From positions 10,334,214 to 10,398,213 of the forward strand of contig CM036188.1 in the NCBI GenBank assembly GCA_020631735.1: 64,000 bases of DNA, read 5' to 3'. Numbering within the stretch: the stretch's first letter is position 1; each line of letters starts with the position of its first letter. The position numbers and the translations under genes are program-made. This document shows, piece after piece, positions 32,166 through 43,597 of the stretch. Origin of the DNA: Saccharum officinarum (taxonomy: Eukaryota; Streptophyta; Magnoliopsida; Poales; Poaceae). The notes under the pieces were generated by a model that saw only the letters and a program-made list of their open reading frames with translations, did no database searches and was not told where the DNA came from.

Positions 32166-33627
32166 ATGGACCAGGATGGAGTTTTTTTAACATGAATGTA
32201 TCGGCTGTGGCACTCTACCTCGTTGGTTTTTGCAAACTAGTAAAGGAAGGAAAACCTTTTTTTTTTTTTTGCAAACTACTAGTAAAGGAGGAAGGAAGAG
32301 AAAGGCTGGTTTCAGGGTGGTGTGGGTGTGCAACATGAACAAGATACATCGTGTACATAGTCTTTTCCAGGAGGGAAAGATAAAAAACCCATAATATCAC
32401 GTATTCATATATTTCCTAGCCTTTTGGAACCCCGAGATCACAAAAAAATTGTCATGAAATTGGACCGTCGTCCAAAAATAATTCACTACTTGTACATATG
32501 GCTTTTACATATTCGCTACTAGAGCAACTTCACAAGCCTCTACAAATTTCAATTTTGGTATCTCTATTTGAGAGCCATTCAATGAATAGACTCTCTGGTT
32601 TTTATTCTTTATACACAAATAGCTTATTACTAAAAATTTTCTTGTACAAAACAAATAATAGAAAACTATCATATATTGTATTTAAAGGGCTATGTAGTCT
32701 CCAAACGTGGAGAGCGGGAATGGTGATTTTGGAGAGCGGAAAAGATGAAGAGTAGCTTAGAGAGTTTATTGGAGCACTTTTTTGGGTTTGGTTTCTAAAT
32801 TTTGTGATAATAAAGAATCATGCAAAGAGTCTCTTAAGGCTTCTCGAGCGCACGACGAATGGATTCACCAGGAAAAAGTATGCCCATGCGAGCAATACTT
32901 GGATTTGACTCCTTGATCTCTAGTAGTAGTCTGCAAATAAAAAATCCAAGCAACAATGCACATAAGGACGCACGGATAGCCTTTATTGTTCCTTTAAGAT
33001 CAGTCTTCACCGGCAGTTAAATCAATTCATGGGACTGCCAGGTCAGACAATGACTTGCTTTTTTTATCACTCGACAATTCGAGATGATCATAGAGATGCT
33101 CTAACACACAGGAAGGGATAGGGTTGGAAGAGGGAGAGCATCTTGGGCCATCTTATTGTTGGACTGTTGGGCTAAGCCTTGCGCTGTACGCCAGTGCAGA
33201 CACACTTCTACACTTGCTTCTTGATGACCAAAGCCGAACTAAAAAACAAAAAAACCAACATTTTGGTTTGGTTCGTCTCGATTTTTCTTGATTTTCAGTT
33301 TTAAAGTGCCCAACCCTAGTCATCATAAGTTGGGGTACTTAGTTACAATGTCACAACTGGTTCTTTTAGGGCTCACAAGTAGTTAAGAGTTTTGCAAATT
33401 TAACTCATGGTGATGGAGACTATACTTAGCTACAATTCATGCATGCTCAGCAAGCATACGCACGGTGACCATGTCCACCGATGCACTCTCACCATCCGTT
33501 AGCGTGTGGCTGAGAGAAGGACCGGCGCCCTGCGTGGTGAGCCGCTCCTGTAAATCTTGTAAATATGTATATACTCTTACGAGTGCCATGAGTAAAGCTT
33601 GGTTGGCTCTCAATCTTCTTCTCTACA
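32166..33627. other. Intergenic, with MITE-like and LTR-like pieces
   Basis: 32512-32780 begins AGAGCAACTTCACAAG and ends TTATTGGAGCAC, possibly a degenerate Tourist-like MITE. About 33440-33627 is probably the end of a copia LTR (TTCTTCTCTACA before the primer-binding site). The LTR start was not located. No gene is seen. Confidence 0.4.
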
Positions 33628-33639
33628 TGGTATCAGACT
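33628..33639 (+). other. Copia primer-binding site (tRNA-Met type)
   Basis: TGGTATCAGACT follows a CA dinucleotide and precedes the gag fragment by 62 bp. The canonical copia site complementary to initiator tRNA-Met is TGGTATCAGAGC; one base differs. Confidence 0.8.
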
Positions 33640-33701
33640 GTCCAAGTTGATCCCCTGTTCGTCCTAACTTCCCTCCAACCCTCACTGCTCACTCCATCGC
33701 C

Positions 33702-34345
33702 ATGCCTACCTCGCACGAAAATCCCCTCTTTGATCAAGAGAACTCCGGTTCCGATGACACTGCCTCCTCCACCTCTTCCATTGATGGCGATGATCTACTC
33801 ACTGCCACCACAATTCCTCCCACCGCTGTCCTCCAGACCGTGAACATTCGCTCTCACGTTTCGGTCACCCTTGAGCTTTCCAACCCGAACTATGACGAGT
33901 GGCACTGCTTCTTCGATACGTTCCTCGGAAAGTTCAGCCTCACATCTCATATCTCCTCCCCACCAACCTCTGAGCAAGCCATGACTCTGAATGGCGCCTC
34001 CGTGATCAGTGCATCGTGAGCTGGCTGTACCTCTCCATCGCCAAGGACGTGCGCGACATCGTCCGTACCACGAAGGCCACCGCGTACCGCGTCTGGACCG
34101 CCATCCGCGACAACGCTCTTCATCGCACCGTCTACCTCGAAGCGGAGTTCAGGAACCTGGTGCAGGGCGACATGGACATTACTCAATACACCGGGCGCCT
34201 AAAGCAGCTCGTTGATGCTCTTCGTGACGTCGGCCAGCCAGTGCGTGAAACGAGCCAAGTCTTGAACATGCTGCGCGGTCTCAGCCCCAAGTATCGCCAC
34301 GCTGTTCTCTACACATGGTTTTTGCCTGGTCGAGCAACATTTTAG
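33702..34345 (+). pseudogene. Copia gag, frameshifted and truncated
   Basis: Begins MPTSHENPLFDQENSGSDDT, then SVTLELSNPNYDEWHCFFDT, which fits the copia gag N-terminus. A one-base loss near 33980 breaks the frame. The downstream frame continues with CIVSWLYLSIAKDVRDIV, then TVYLEAEFRNLVQGDMDITQ and LNMLRGLSPKYRHAVLYTW, the UBN2-type gag core. Sequence homology stops at about 34313, so this is an LTR-end plus gag fragment, not a full element. Confidence 0.85.
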
Positions 34346-34790
34346 ACTATTTAGCTAGTTCCTGAGCATGGGAGCGATATAGTGAAAGAAAATATTATTA
34401 TGATTTGTGATATCTTCGTGAACACATAAACCATTATAATTTGTTGACAAACATATAAAATGTTTTATTTAGTTTTCTAATTTAATTGGATCCAATGTAC
34501 GCTCATGAGCATCCGTGTCTGTACTGAGTTTCACAAAAATACATTTCTAATAAATAAATGCTTCAATATAAAATTCATCAGAACAGAAGACAAAAGGTCA
34601 GAATTTGATTTCAAATTCTCCATCTCGGTACGACAAATTCAAATGCTCAAACAAAGCACGGATGGTCTGTTTTGGATCAATGGGCCTAGACAACTAGTTT
34701 CCATGGGCCTAGACACAAGTAGTTTCCAGGCCCAGGCAAAACAGCCCCGGACTGCGTTTTACTTCCACCCCTGCTGTTTCTGACTTCCGT
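34346..34790. other. Intergenic, promoter region of HRD1
   Basis: No repeats or frames of note. GGGCCTAGA repeats at about 34681 and 34706, with a GGCCCA nearby, are the kind of element common in housekeeping plant promoters. No TATA box is evident. Confidence 0.4.
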
Positions 34791-34923
34791 TTCTTGGGAT
34801 TCTTCTCCCGTTCAGGCGTGTTCACCCCTCTTTCTCTCGTGGCGACGACGGCGACCGACGCCGCCGCCCTACGCCTGGTGCCAGGGTCCGTCGGGTCCTT
34901 CGCCAGCGAAGAGCACCCACCAG

Positions 34924-35198
34924 GTATGCCGTATTCCCACCCCTTCTCTTACCTTCCTGCTGTGCGAAACGGAGCTCCCAAACCCTAACTTAAAGCTATT
35001 TGGCTATCTGTATCCGGATCTGATCTAATTACAGTATGTATACGTGTTTAATTCCTACCAATTTCGATTTTTTAAAAATATTATTATCGCCCAAGTCCTT
35101 CACTGGCTCCGTCCCCTTGTTTGGATTAGTTGGCTGATTTCTGAGATTTGTTTCCCTGTATATTCCGCCTGGTAATTTGGATCGTTCGTTTGTTCTAG
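34924..35198 (+). other. Likely 5'-UTR intron of HRD1
   Basis: CCACCAG|GTATGCC at 34923/34924 and TGTTCTAG|GCGAAC at 35198/35199 give a GT-AG intron of 275 bp between a GC/CT-rich leader exon and the coding exon. Leader introns are common in plant genes. The exact transcription start is not visible. Confidence 0.6.
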
Positions 35199-35286
35199 GC
35201 GAACTAGTGGTGTTCTGGTGCGGTTTCGTTGCGGAAATTTTGTCAGAGGATTTTCTGCGGGCAGGCGGCGGCGCCCGGTGTCGAAG

Positions 35287-38200
35287 ATGATCCGATTACC
35301 GACGTATGCGGCGTTCAGCCTGCTGGCGACGGCGTCGGCGGCGTACTACGCGTTCAGCAGCCGGGAGCAGTTCTACCCGGCGATGGTGTACCTCTCCACC
35401 TCCAAGATCTGCTTCGTGCTGCTCCTCAACACGGGCCTCGTCGCCATGTGCGTTGCCTGGCAGCTCGCCAGGCGCCTCTTCCTCGGCTCGCTCCGGGAGG
35501 CCGAGGTCGAGCGCCTCAACGAGCAGGCCTGGCGGGAGGTCATCGAGATCCTCTTTGCCGTGACCATCTTCCGGCAGGACTTCTCGGTGTCCTTCCTCGC
35601 CATGGTCGCCGCGCTGCTCCTCGTCAAGGCGCTGCACTGGCTCGCGCAGAAGAGGGTCGAGTACATCGAGACCACGCCCTCCGTGCCCTTGCTCTCGCAC
35701 GTCAGGATCGTCTCCTTCATGGTTTTCCTGCTCACCGTCGACTGCCTCTTCCTGTCAAATTCGCTCAGGTCACTCATACAGAAGCAGGAGGCGTCCGTTG
35801 CCATCTTCTTCTCCTTTGAGTAAGCTCAATTTTTTCTTTAATTTCGCCTAAATGCATCTCTGTTTTCATTTTATCACTGTATCAATGTGACATGCTACAA
35901 TAATTTGTCCTCTTTCGCAACATTATTAGAGTAGGGGTAGAGATTGATTAAAATGGTCAAAGATATGACATTTCCTATCCTAAGATAATGGACAAATATT
36001 TGCAAAACAGAGAAGTACTACATATTAGGCCTATATATCAAGCGAGTGTCTTTTTGCAGTTGCATTGTACCATGCCTGCCACAAAGGTCTTAATTCTTCA
36101 GCAATGTAATCTCTTTCAATTTTGTATACCGTCCTTTTCACTGCCCTACTACATGAATAATGCCAGCTTTGCAGTTATTTTTATATTTGCTTGACGTATA
36201 TATGCTAAGCCATGATATATCTTACTTTCCCTACCTCTATAGTCTCAAGCTTGCTAATCAGTTCATCTATATGCTCTTGTTGCTATATTTCAAGATGTTA
36301 GTCTACAAAGCTTGTGCACTTATGTCTGTAAAGGTTTGAGCAATACTTTAAGTGACTGCAAAGTATCTGGTCCATTTAGCATGAAACTCCAGCTATACCA
36401 TAATTTCTTTGCTTCTTGCTTCCAAGGCAAGGGGTATGCCTTACAAGCTAGGTAGTAACCCTATAGTTCTTATTTCTAAATACCTGGCAATTATTTAGTG
36501 ATGTACCACTTTAAGATCCAAAATGCTCAATAATAGCTAACAAGTATAAATCATGTTTCAGGTATATGATACTAGCAACATCCACAGTATCAACATTCGT
36601 GAAGTATATATTCTATGTCAGTGACATGCTAATGGAAGGTCAATGGGAGAGAAAGGCAGTGTATACATTTTACTTGGAGCTCATCAGTGACCTTGTGCAC
36701 TTGTCATTATACATGCTCTTCTTTATAGCTATCTTCCTGTAAGTTCTCTTATTATGGTACTCTGATTATCTGATACTATAATGTAAACTATGGTTGTTGA
36801 TTCGTTATACTGATATCAGGAACTATGGTGTGCCGCTGCACTTGATTCGTGAGCTGTATGAGACCTTCCGCAACTTCAGAATTCGCATTGCAGATTATGT
36901 ACGATACAGAAAGATCACTTCCAACATGAATGAACGCTTTCCAGATGCTACAACAGAAGAGCTCGATGCGTAAGTTTTATATATTGTAACTTTGGCGATT
37001 CAGTTAACTCAACTATAAAATTTGTTGTCATTTGAATTTTATTGTATTCAGGAGCGATGCTACATGTATTATTTGCCGTGAGGAGATGACTACAGCAAAG
37101 AAACTGCTCTGCGGGCATCTGTTCCATGTGCATTGTCTAAGGTCTTGGCTAGAGCGCCAGCACACTTGCCCTACATGCAGAGCTCCAATCATTCCCGCAG
37201 ATAATGGACGTGCTGCATCAGCACGACAACATGGAGCTCAAGCTGGAGTTCAGCCTGGTGAGTTTCCTTTTATTGATCTGATCTTATTTTCCCCCTCACA
37301 TATTCTGATTTTAGTCTTTATTAGTATCATTGAGGACTGCACTCTGTGGTCAGTCTATATTTGTGATTGCTGTTTTGATGTGAGAAAAGGCAGCTGCAGG
37401 TACTGCTACTCCATCCTCAGAAGGAGCACTAGGTGAGAACATGAGCAGGCGCCAAGCAAAACTTGAAGCTGCTGCAGCTGCAGCTTCTTTATATGGAACA
37501 TCTTTTGTTTATCCTCCAGCAAACACCCTAAACAGGTATGTTTATGGAACTGTCTAAAGTCTAATCGTAAAGTTTTTTTATCTTGCCAAACTGGGTGGTT
37601 AACCATGCTTGTCTACTTTTCGGTACTTCGTATTCACTATAATTTAATTATTACTATATTTATAGCATCATAAAATGTAGGGTTGTTATGATATAAAGCA
37701 AAATACTAATACGTATGTTGCATTCAACCAGCAGGTCTGGTCCTCCCCAGTTTACATCAAGCACACCGCAATCTGAAGCAAGTAGCTCCAATCAGTCACA
37801 AAAAGACCAAGAAATGCAGTTCCGAGACAGGAGCGACGGTTTAGTTCCTCTGCCTTTTAATGCAAATGGTGCTGTTGGTTCAGGAACAAGCACAAGGGAT
37901 CTTGAAAATTCACTGCAGAAGGCACAAGAAAACTTTATTAAGAGCCAGATTGAGGTAAGACAGAATCTTTATCCCAAAAGTACTCAGCTTACATCCTTCC
38001 ATGCTACTTTATGATGTGATCAACAAGCGCTGCATACAAGCTATAATGAGCTAGATTGGTCTACATTGACTGCCTGAAAGTTGCAATATCATAGATGTTT
38101 CTGTTGCAAGCTCATCTTTAGCTGCAATCGTGCAAAGCTGCATACTCTGTGATCTTCATATGTACTGATGACTTGTGTGAATCACACAATTGAGTATTTG

Positions 38201-38843
38201 ACTCAACTTGCATCTGTCTAATGATTCATTCATTGCATGATCACAACAAAAATGAATTTGTTGTGCTAGGTATCTGTGTGATGTTTTTAATACCTTCTGA
38301 TTATGTTAACTCAAGTTACCAGTTTGGATATGTAACAGTCTGCTTGTCATTGAGTACTGGTGTAAATATGCAAATATGCGATCCATGGCATGCAATCTTG
38401 TTCCCATTGATTCCTACAAAACAATATGTAGCACACAAATTTCTTTTCTAGCCATTTTAACAATCTTGATTAGCATCTTTGATCTACATTTTAGTGTAGA
38501 CTGCAAGTTCATGAGCTTTGATCAGTTACACAATCTGACTTGTTTTCTCTCAAGTCATGAATGCTTTTCTTGTATAGCACTCAGTAACCAGATTGGACCA
38601 GCCTGTTGCATTCGTGCACGTGCGGCAATTATTAGGCTAATTATTGTTTCACCTTTAGTTTACTATGACATGCTTGACATAGTGCATGGATTTCATTCAT
38701 TGATATATCAATAATATCCAACAACACTGATAAGCTGTACATCTTCTTTCCAGATGTTACAAATCCAACTGCAAATGGTGCAGTGTGGCGCCGCTGCGTC
38801 GCCCAGTAACAATGGGAATGCTGAGCACACAAAGAATGACTGA
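35287..38843 (+). CDS. HRD1: ERAD-associated RING-H2 E3 ubiquitin ligase HRD1
   Basis: Seven coding exons: 35287-35819, 36562-36738, 36820-36969, 37052-37257, 37400-37535, 37735-37954, 38754-38843. Total 1512 nt, 503 residues; all introns GT-AG with phases that keep one frame. The protein starts MIRLPTYAAFSLLATASAAY and carries the HRD1 hallmarks LGSLREAEVERLNEQAWRE, TIFRQDFSVSFLAMV and QKRVEYIETTPSVPLLSHVR, with about six membrane spans in the first 255 residues. Exon 4 encodes the RING-H2 finger (C292, C295, C307, H309, H312, C315, C326, C329; GHLFHVHCLRSWLERQ). HRD1 ubiquitinates misfolded ER proteins retrotranslocated to the cytosol. Length fits plant HRD1 (about 490-500). The ATG at 35287 matches the conserved M-I-x-L start; an in-frame ATG at 35218 would add 23 basic residues and is less likely. 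No lesions seen, so probably functional. Confidence 0.95.
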
Positions 38844-38919
38844 ATCTGTAAACAGGCACTCCTGCGTCACGGAGTAATAATGAGAATGCTGAGCGCACAC
38901 AGCTGAATCTGTAAATAGG
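38794..38919 (+). repeat. Tandem duplication across the HRD1 stop codon
   Basis: Copy 1 (38794-38856) covers the last 16 codons, the stop and TGAATCTGTAAACAGG. Copy 2 (38862-38919) repeats it with about 80 percent identity: CTGCGTCACGGAGTAATAAT, GAATGCTGAGCGCACACAG, CTGAATCTGTAAATAGG. The stop in copy 1 keeps copy 2 in the 3' UTR. Confidence 0.85.
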
Positions 38920-39120
38920 TGGCGATGAGGATGGGATAAAAGAAAGCAAAGAATCAGCGATACTTGGGGGAAACTGTTAGATGATGCCTTGCCTTGAATT
39001 TGGTAGGCTTGTTACTTTATGCTTCCCTGTTATTGCCTTCTTGCCAACACCAGACGTTTCTTCTATATGTCGTGTGTGGTGGTTTCTGTAGTTTGGGTAC
39101 ATCAAGCCTGTATAATACCT
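38844..39120 (+). other. Likely HRD1 3' UTR
   Basis: Sequence follows the stop without interruption. The start of the segment duplicated at 52838 (39122) may mark the end of the transcript region. No strong AATAAA; AATAAT-like and TATAATACC sequences are present. Confidence 0.45.
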
Positions 39121-39121
39121 T

Positions 39122-39545
39122 TTGATGGGAGAACAATGGCTGGTTTAATCATGAGATTACACAAATCTCTTCTACCGAGGGAAAATAGAAATGACTTTTT
39201 TTTCTTGCCTATCCATGATATCAGGAAAGTCTGTAGATTTTATTTATGTTTACTGAAGTCAAACAGAACACTTGGCTGTTGGTTGGAAGTTGAACACACT
39301 GGAAATTTCGGTGGTATCCGTGATCAGGGAGTATTTTTTTAATAAAGAAAGAAAACCGTATCATAAAAAGTTTATCTGTGTGTTGATGCTGTAAATACGG
39401 GTTGCTAAATTTGCTTGGAAGGTTAAGTTCCGCTGCTTTCCTCGAATTTGATGTGTTGGGAGGCGTTGACAGATATTCCACTACCTTCCTGTAACCCTGT
39501 TCTTGTAAATACGGTTGCTAATATTGCAGCTAAACCGAGTGAATG
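39122..39545. repeat. HRD1 downstream segment, copy 1 left part
   Basis: About 420 bp nearly identical to 52838-53255 (GATGGGAGAAC, CTACCGAGGGAAAATAGAAA, GAAATTTCGGTGGTATCCGT). Interrupted at 39546 by the LINE; it resumes at 47421. Confidence 0.85.
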
Positions 39546-39572
39546 TTTTTTTTAGGGGAATTTTGAATTCCA

Positions 39573-40043
39573 TTACCCGACCACGTCAGCTAAATTGCTT
39601 GACACCAAGTTCAAAATACATTCTGGCACTCCGGCCATGACAGACGGGACAAGAACATTACTTCTACTGCCCAGAGAAGCTAATTCATGGGCTACCCGGT
39701 TACATTCCCGTGGACCAAATTTGGCTTGGAAAGACACAAAATTCTTCATCAGCAGCTCCTTCAGCTCATGTACCAGGCCTCCCACCGTGGCGAGTCTGAA
39801 TCCATCATCCGGAAAGGCTTGTATAACTTGCATAGCATCAGTCTCCAACACAATATTACTGACACCCAGGAGGCCTGCAGCTTTGACGCCCTCAATGCAG
39901 GCAATCAGCTCCATGTGCATGGCATTACAGGCAAATTGCTTACACCCTGCACCTGACTGAATCACCCTGCCCTCATTACGAATCACGTAGCCCCATCCGC
40001 CCTTCCTGTCTTGCTCACAATAAGCACCATCTACGTTCACCAT
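39573..40043 (-). pseudogene. LINE RNase H domain
   Basis: The frame VNVDGAYCEQDRKGGWGYVI has the first catalytic Asp of plant RVT_3 RNase H (D-G-A). HMELIACIEGVKAAGL and ETDAMQVIQAF carry the Glu and second Asp, and ECNRVAHELASLG is the terminal block. Open for 156 codons, so this part is little damaged, but it depends on the broken upstream frame. Confidence 0.85.
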
Positions 40044-40300
40044 CAGATTTCCCTGCGGTGGTCGCTGCCACTTCCCTCCTCATCCGAGTGTTTCAAATTT
40101 TTCATCTCCACTGCTTGCCTCCAGCTTAACATCGCCAAACTTTCTGCTGGGCGTCTTTGTCCTCCTTCCCGGACTGCATTCCTCTCTTGCTAAAAATTAT
40201 TTAGGAGGAAGATCGATTGCAGCTTGGCTTCATTTTTCAAGTTCATCATCATTTTCACTACTTCTTTCGCCTCATGGCACCTGACCAACTGCTGTCTGAC

Positions 40301-40729
40301 TCATTCAAGACCCGCCCTTCTCCAAACATCCTTGACATGTCTGAGGAACAAATGCCCCCCATCTTCTCCAACTCTGCCGCACATCACACATCGGTCATCA
40401 ATTTTGATACCCCGTCGATTCAAATTTGATCGCAAAGCTAAAGAGTTGTGTGCCAGCCTCCACATGAAATGCTTAACTCTGTTCGGACAGTCCAAATTCC
40501 AAATCAAAGGCCAGAATTTCTCATCTTCATTTACTCTTCCCGAGCTTTCAGCACTCATATCGGCCACTGCAGTCTGCTGCTGGTCTTCACAAAACAGCCG
40601 GTAAGCCGATTTAACTGAAAAACATCCCTTCGGGTCAAAGTGCCAAGCCACTATGTCATCCATCTCCATGTGTACTGGAATAGCAAGAATAGTTGGCACA
40701 TCCTCTGGCCAGAAAGTGCTTGTCACCAT
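40301..40729 (-). pseudogene. LINE zf-RVT domain
   Basis: DDIVAWHFDPKGCFSVKSAY, FWPLIWNLDCPNRVKHFMWR and RCVMCGRVGEDGGHLFL match the conserved W-x3-G-x-FSVxSAY, W..iW....P.kvkxFxWR and C..C......HLF pattern of plant LINEs. Confidence 0.85.
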
Positions 40730-41279
40730 CTCTCATCCCATTGTCCTGTCACCGGATTCAGCAACTCTACAACTCTGGTTAGGATACTCCCTCGTCTCAG
40801 CGTTATTGGTCGTCTAGTTGTACCCCGAAGCAACCAAGGGTCTTCCCAGATTTTAATGTTTTCACCATTCCCCATTCTCCAAATAATTCCTTTTTTCAAC
40901 AACTCCAGCCCCTTTAAAATGCTTCTCCAGGTATAAAATATTCCTTCAACTGGTTTGGCCTTAAGTAATTCTCCGTTTCGGTAATACTTCGCTCTCAATA
41001 CTGTCGCACACAATGAGTCCGGCCTGTGTAGCAATCTCCAGCTCTGTTTTGCAAGCATGGCCATGTTGAAAGGATGGGCATCCCTAAAGCCAAGACCACC
41101 TTGCTTTTTTATCTCTTAAGTTTCTCCCAACTCAACCAATGCAATTTATTCTCCCTATCATTTTGACTCCACCAATAGCGACATACTTGTCTACTGATCT
41201 GATCACAAATTTCTTTTGTTAAGTCAAAGCACCCCATTGCATAAGTAGGGATAGCCTGTGCAACAGCCTTTATCATAAT

Positions 41280-42016
41280 TTATTTTCCTGCATTAGAGAG
41301 TAGCTTTTCTTTCCACCCTTGAATTCTCTGCCATACCCTGTCCTTCAAATAGCCAAATACATGTGCTTTGTTACTACCAACATGTATCGGCAACCCCAAA
41401 TATTTCTCATTAAAAGATTCCTGTGCAATTCCCAATCTTTGCATCACTGCAACTTTGGATTCATTCCTTGTATTTTTGCTGAACATTATGGCTGACATCT
41501 CCTTGTTGATAACCTGCCCAGAACACTCCGCATACAAATCCAGGATACCCTGTAATTTTGTTGCATCCTCCCTGTTTGCACGAACTAAAATCAAAGAGTC
41601 GTCGCAAACAGTAGGTGAGAAATGTTTGGAGCTCTGTGGCAAATTTTCACACCCCGGATAGCACCCTCTAGTTTAGCTTGTTGCAATAGAACTGATAAGC
41701 CTTCTGCACACAACAGGAATAGATAAGGTGATAGCGGATCACCTTGCCTCAACCCTCTTTGTGGAATAATCTCTTCTGTAAAACATCCATTAACCTTAAC
41801 TTTATACTTCACTGATCTCACACACTTCATTATCATCTCCACCCAAGTCGGATCAAAGCCTATCCGGAGCATCATATCCTTCAAAAAAATCCGTTTGACT
41901 CTATCATATGCTTTACTCATATCCAACTTGACAGCTGCATACCCAACCTTTCCCCTTCTTTTATTTATCATATAATGCAAAATCTCATAAGCAATCAGAG
42001 TATTGTCAGAAATCAA
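41280..42016 (-). pseudogene. LINE reverse transcriptase core, frameshifted in the catalytic box
   Basis: MISDNTLIAYEILHYMINKR, KLDMSKAYDRVKR (first catalytic Asp), GLRQGDPLSPYLF and NISHLLFA are in frame. One base is then missing: FADDSLIL is read as FATTL-stop, and the frame resumes as VCDDSLILVRANREDATKLQ. This one-base loss at about 41598-41602 destroys RT activity on its own. Confidence 0.88.
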
Positions 42017-42072
42017 CCGGCCCGGGACAAATGCACTTTGAGAAGTAGAAACAATACTTGGTAAGACAATTT

Positions 42073-43036
42073 TTAGCCTATTAGCAGGACCTTTGACACC
42101 ACCTTATACAGAACGTTGCACAGGCTTATTGGGCGGAGATCTTTCACTTGTTCTGGTGTTTGCACCTTCGGTATGAGCGCTATAATGGTATCGTTCCAGC
42201 CCTCTGAAATGTCCCCACCAGCCAACACTTCCAGCACCACCGATGTCACCTTCTCACCTATAGTTTCCCAGCATTGTTTATAAAACACCGAGGGCAAGCC
42301 ATCAGGTCCGAGGGCCTTCAGATCGCCAATGCTGTCAAGGGCCACTTTAATTTCCTCTCGGGTGAAGGCCCTCAACAGCATGTCATTCATCTCTGCAGTT
42401 ACCCGTGGCGCAATAGAATTTAGCAGCTGGTCAGCCACACCACAAAGGTTTGAAGACCTAAAAAGACTTTGAAAGCAGTTAGTTATAATCTCCCTCTTCC
42501 TCTCCTCCGATTCCTCCCAATCTCCTCCCTCCTTCAATCTCCCCACTCTATTACATCTCCTCCTCTCCGAACACGTAGCATGGAAAAAGCCTGTATTTCT
42601 ATCACCCTTCTCCAACCATTTAACATGAGCTCTTTGTTTCCAATAAATATCCAACTGCTCCTTCAATCGGTCCAATTTAAAACGCAACACCTCCTTTCTT
42701 TGGATTGCTTCACCAGACAACCCACCACGCCGACAAGCTTCCAAATCTTTCTTTACCTTTTTAATCCTTTTTTCTATATCACCTAAGACATTCTTACTCC
42801 AGGAGGTAAGGCAGCCCACCACTTCTCTTAACACCTCCGCCACACTACCTTGCTGGTTGGCATTTGCTTGCTCCCAAGCATCCTCAATCACCTTTTTACA
42901 ACCACCTTCTTCCAACCAGAAAGCTTCAAATTTGAAACCACACCTGTCTCTTCCTCTCCCACACAACTCCTCCCTCTCTGTTGTGATGATGACCGGATGG
43001 TGATCAGAGTGCCTAGGATCTCCATTTAAAACTCGT
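42073..43036 (-). pseudogene. LINE endonuclease end and RT N-terminal part
   Basis: Starts with the endonuclease C-terminal motif G-D-P-R-H-S-D-H-H-P-V (S-D-H). It continues through FKFEAFWLEEGGCKKVI and RAHVKWLEKGDRNTGFFHAT to ALGPDGLPSVFYKQCWE and LIPKVQ with DLRPISLCNVLYKVVSKVL, the standard plant LINE order. It is out of frame with the next segment near 42075. Confidence 0.88.
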
Positions 43037-43597
43037 TAAAAGGTCCTAATGTGGCTAGAGGGGGGGTGAATAGCATATTAAAAATCTACAAGATCACTAG
43101 AGCATTTTGATTAGTATGACAAACGGTGTAACGCAATTTTGCTCTAACTCTACAAGGGTTGCAAGCCACCTATCCAACAATTCTAGTTGATATGATCACT
43201 ATGACAATCAAATGCTAAGTCACTACGAGCTCTCAAAAGCTAGCAACACTAAAGAGCTTAACTAGGTGAGAAGCTACACTAGCAAAGATAAGACAAGCTC
43301 TCAAAACTAATTACACTAAAGAACTTGTTGCAACTAGTTTGCGGAAATGTAAATGAGAATTCAAGATTGTTATACTGCCATGTAGGGGATGAACCAATCA
43401 CGAAGATGATAACCAATTAATACACCGGGAGAATATCAAATGGCAAGAAACACAAGTATTTTTCTCCTGAGGTTCACGTGCTGGCCAACACGCGACGTCC
43501 CTGTTGTGTCGACCAACACTTGGTGCTTCGGCCAACCTCGTCCAATCCATGGACACCACAAGAACCTACCCATAAGTGAGGTAGGTCAATGACACGC

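Noticed and set aside
35218..35286. Upstream in-frame ATG for HRD1
   Set aside because: It would add 23 basic residues before the conserved M-I-x-L start of plant HRD1; the ATG at 35287 is preferred.
35229..35819. 196-codon plus-strand frame inside HRD1 exon 1
   Set aside because: Out-of-frame shadow of the HRD1 membrane domain; composition without hydrophobic periodicity.
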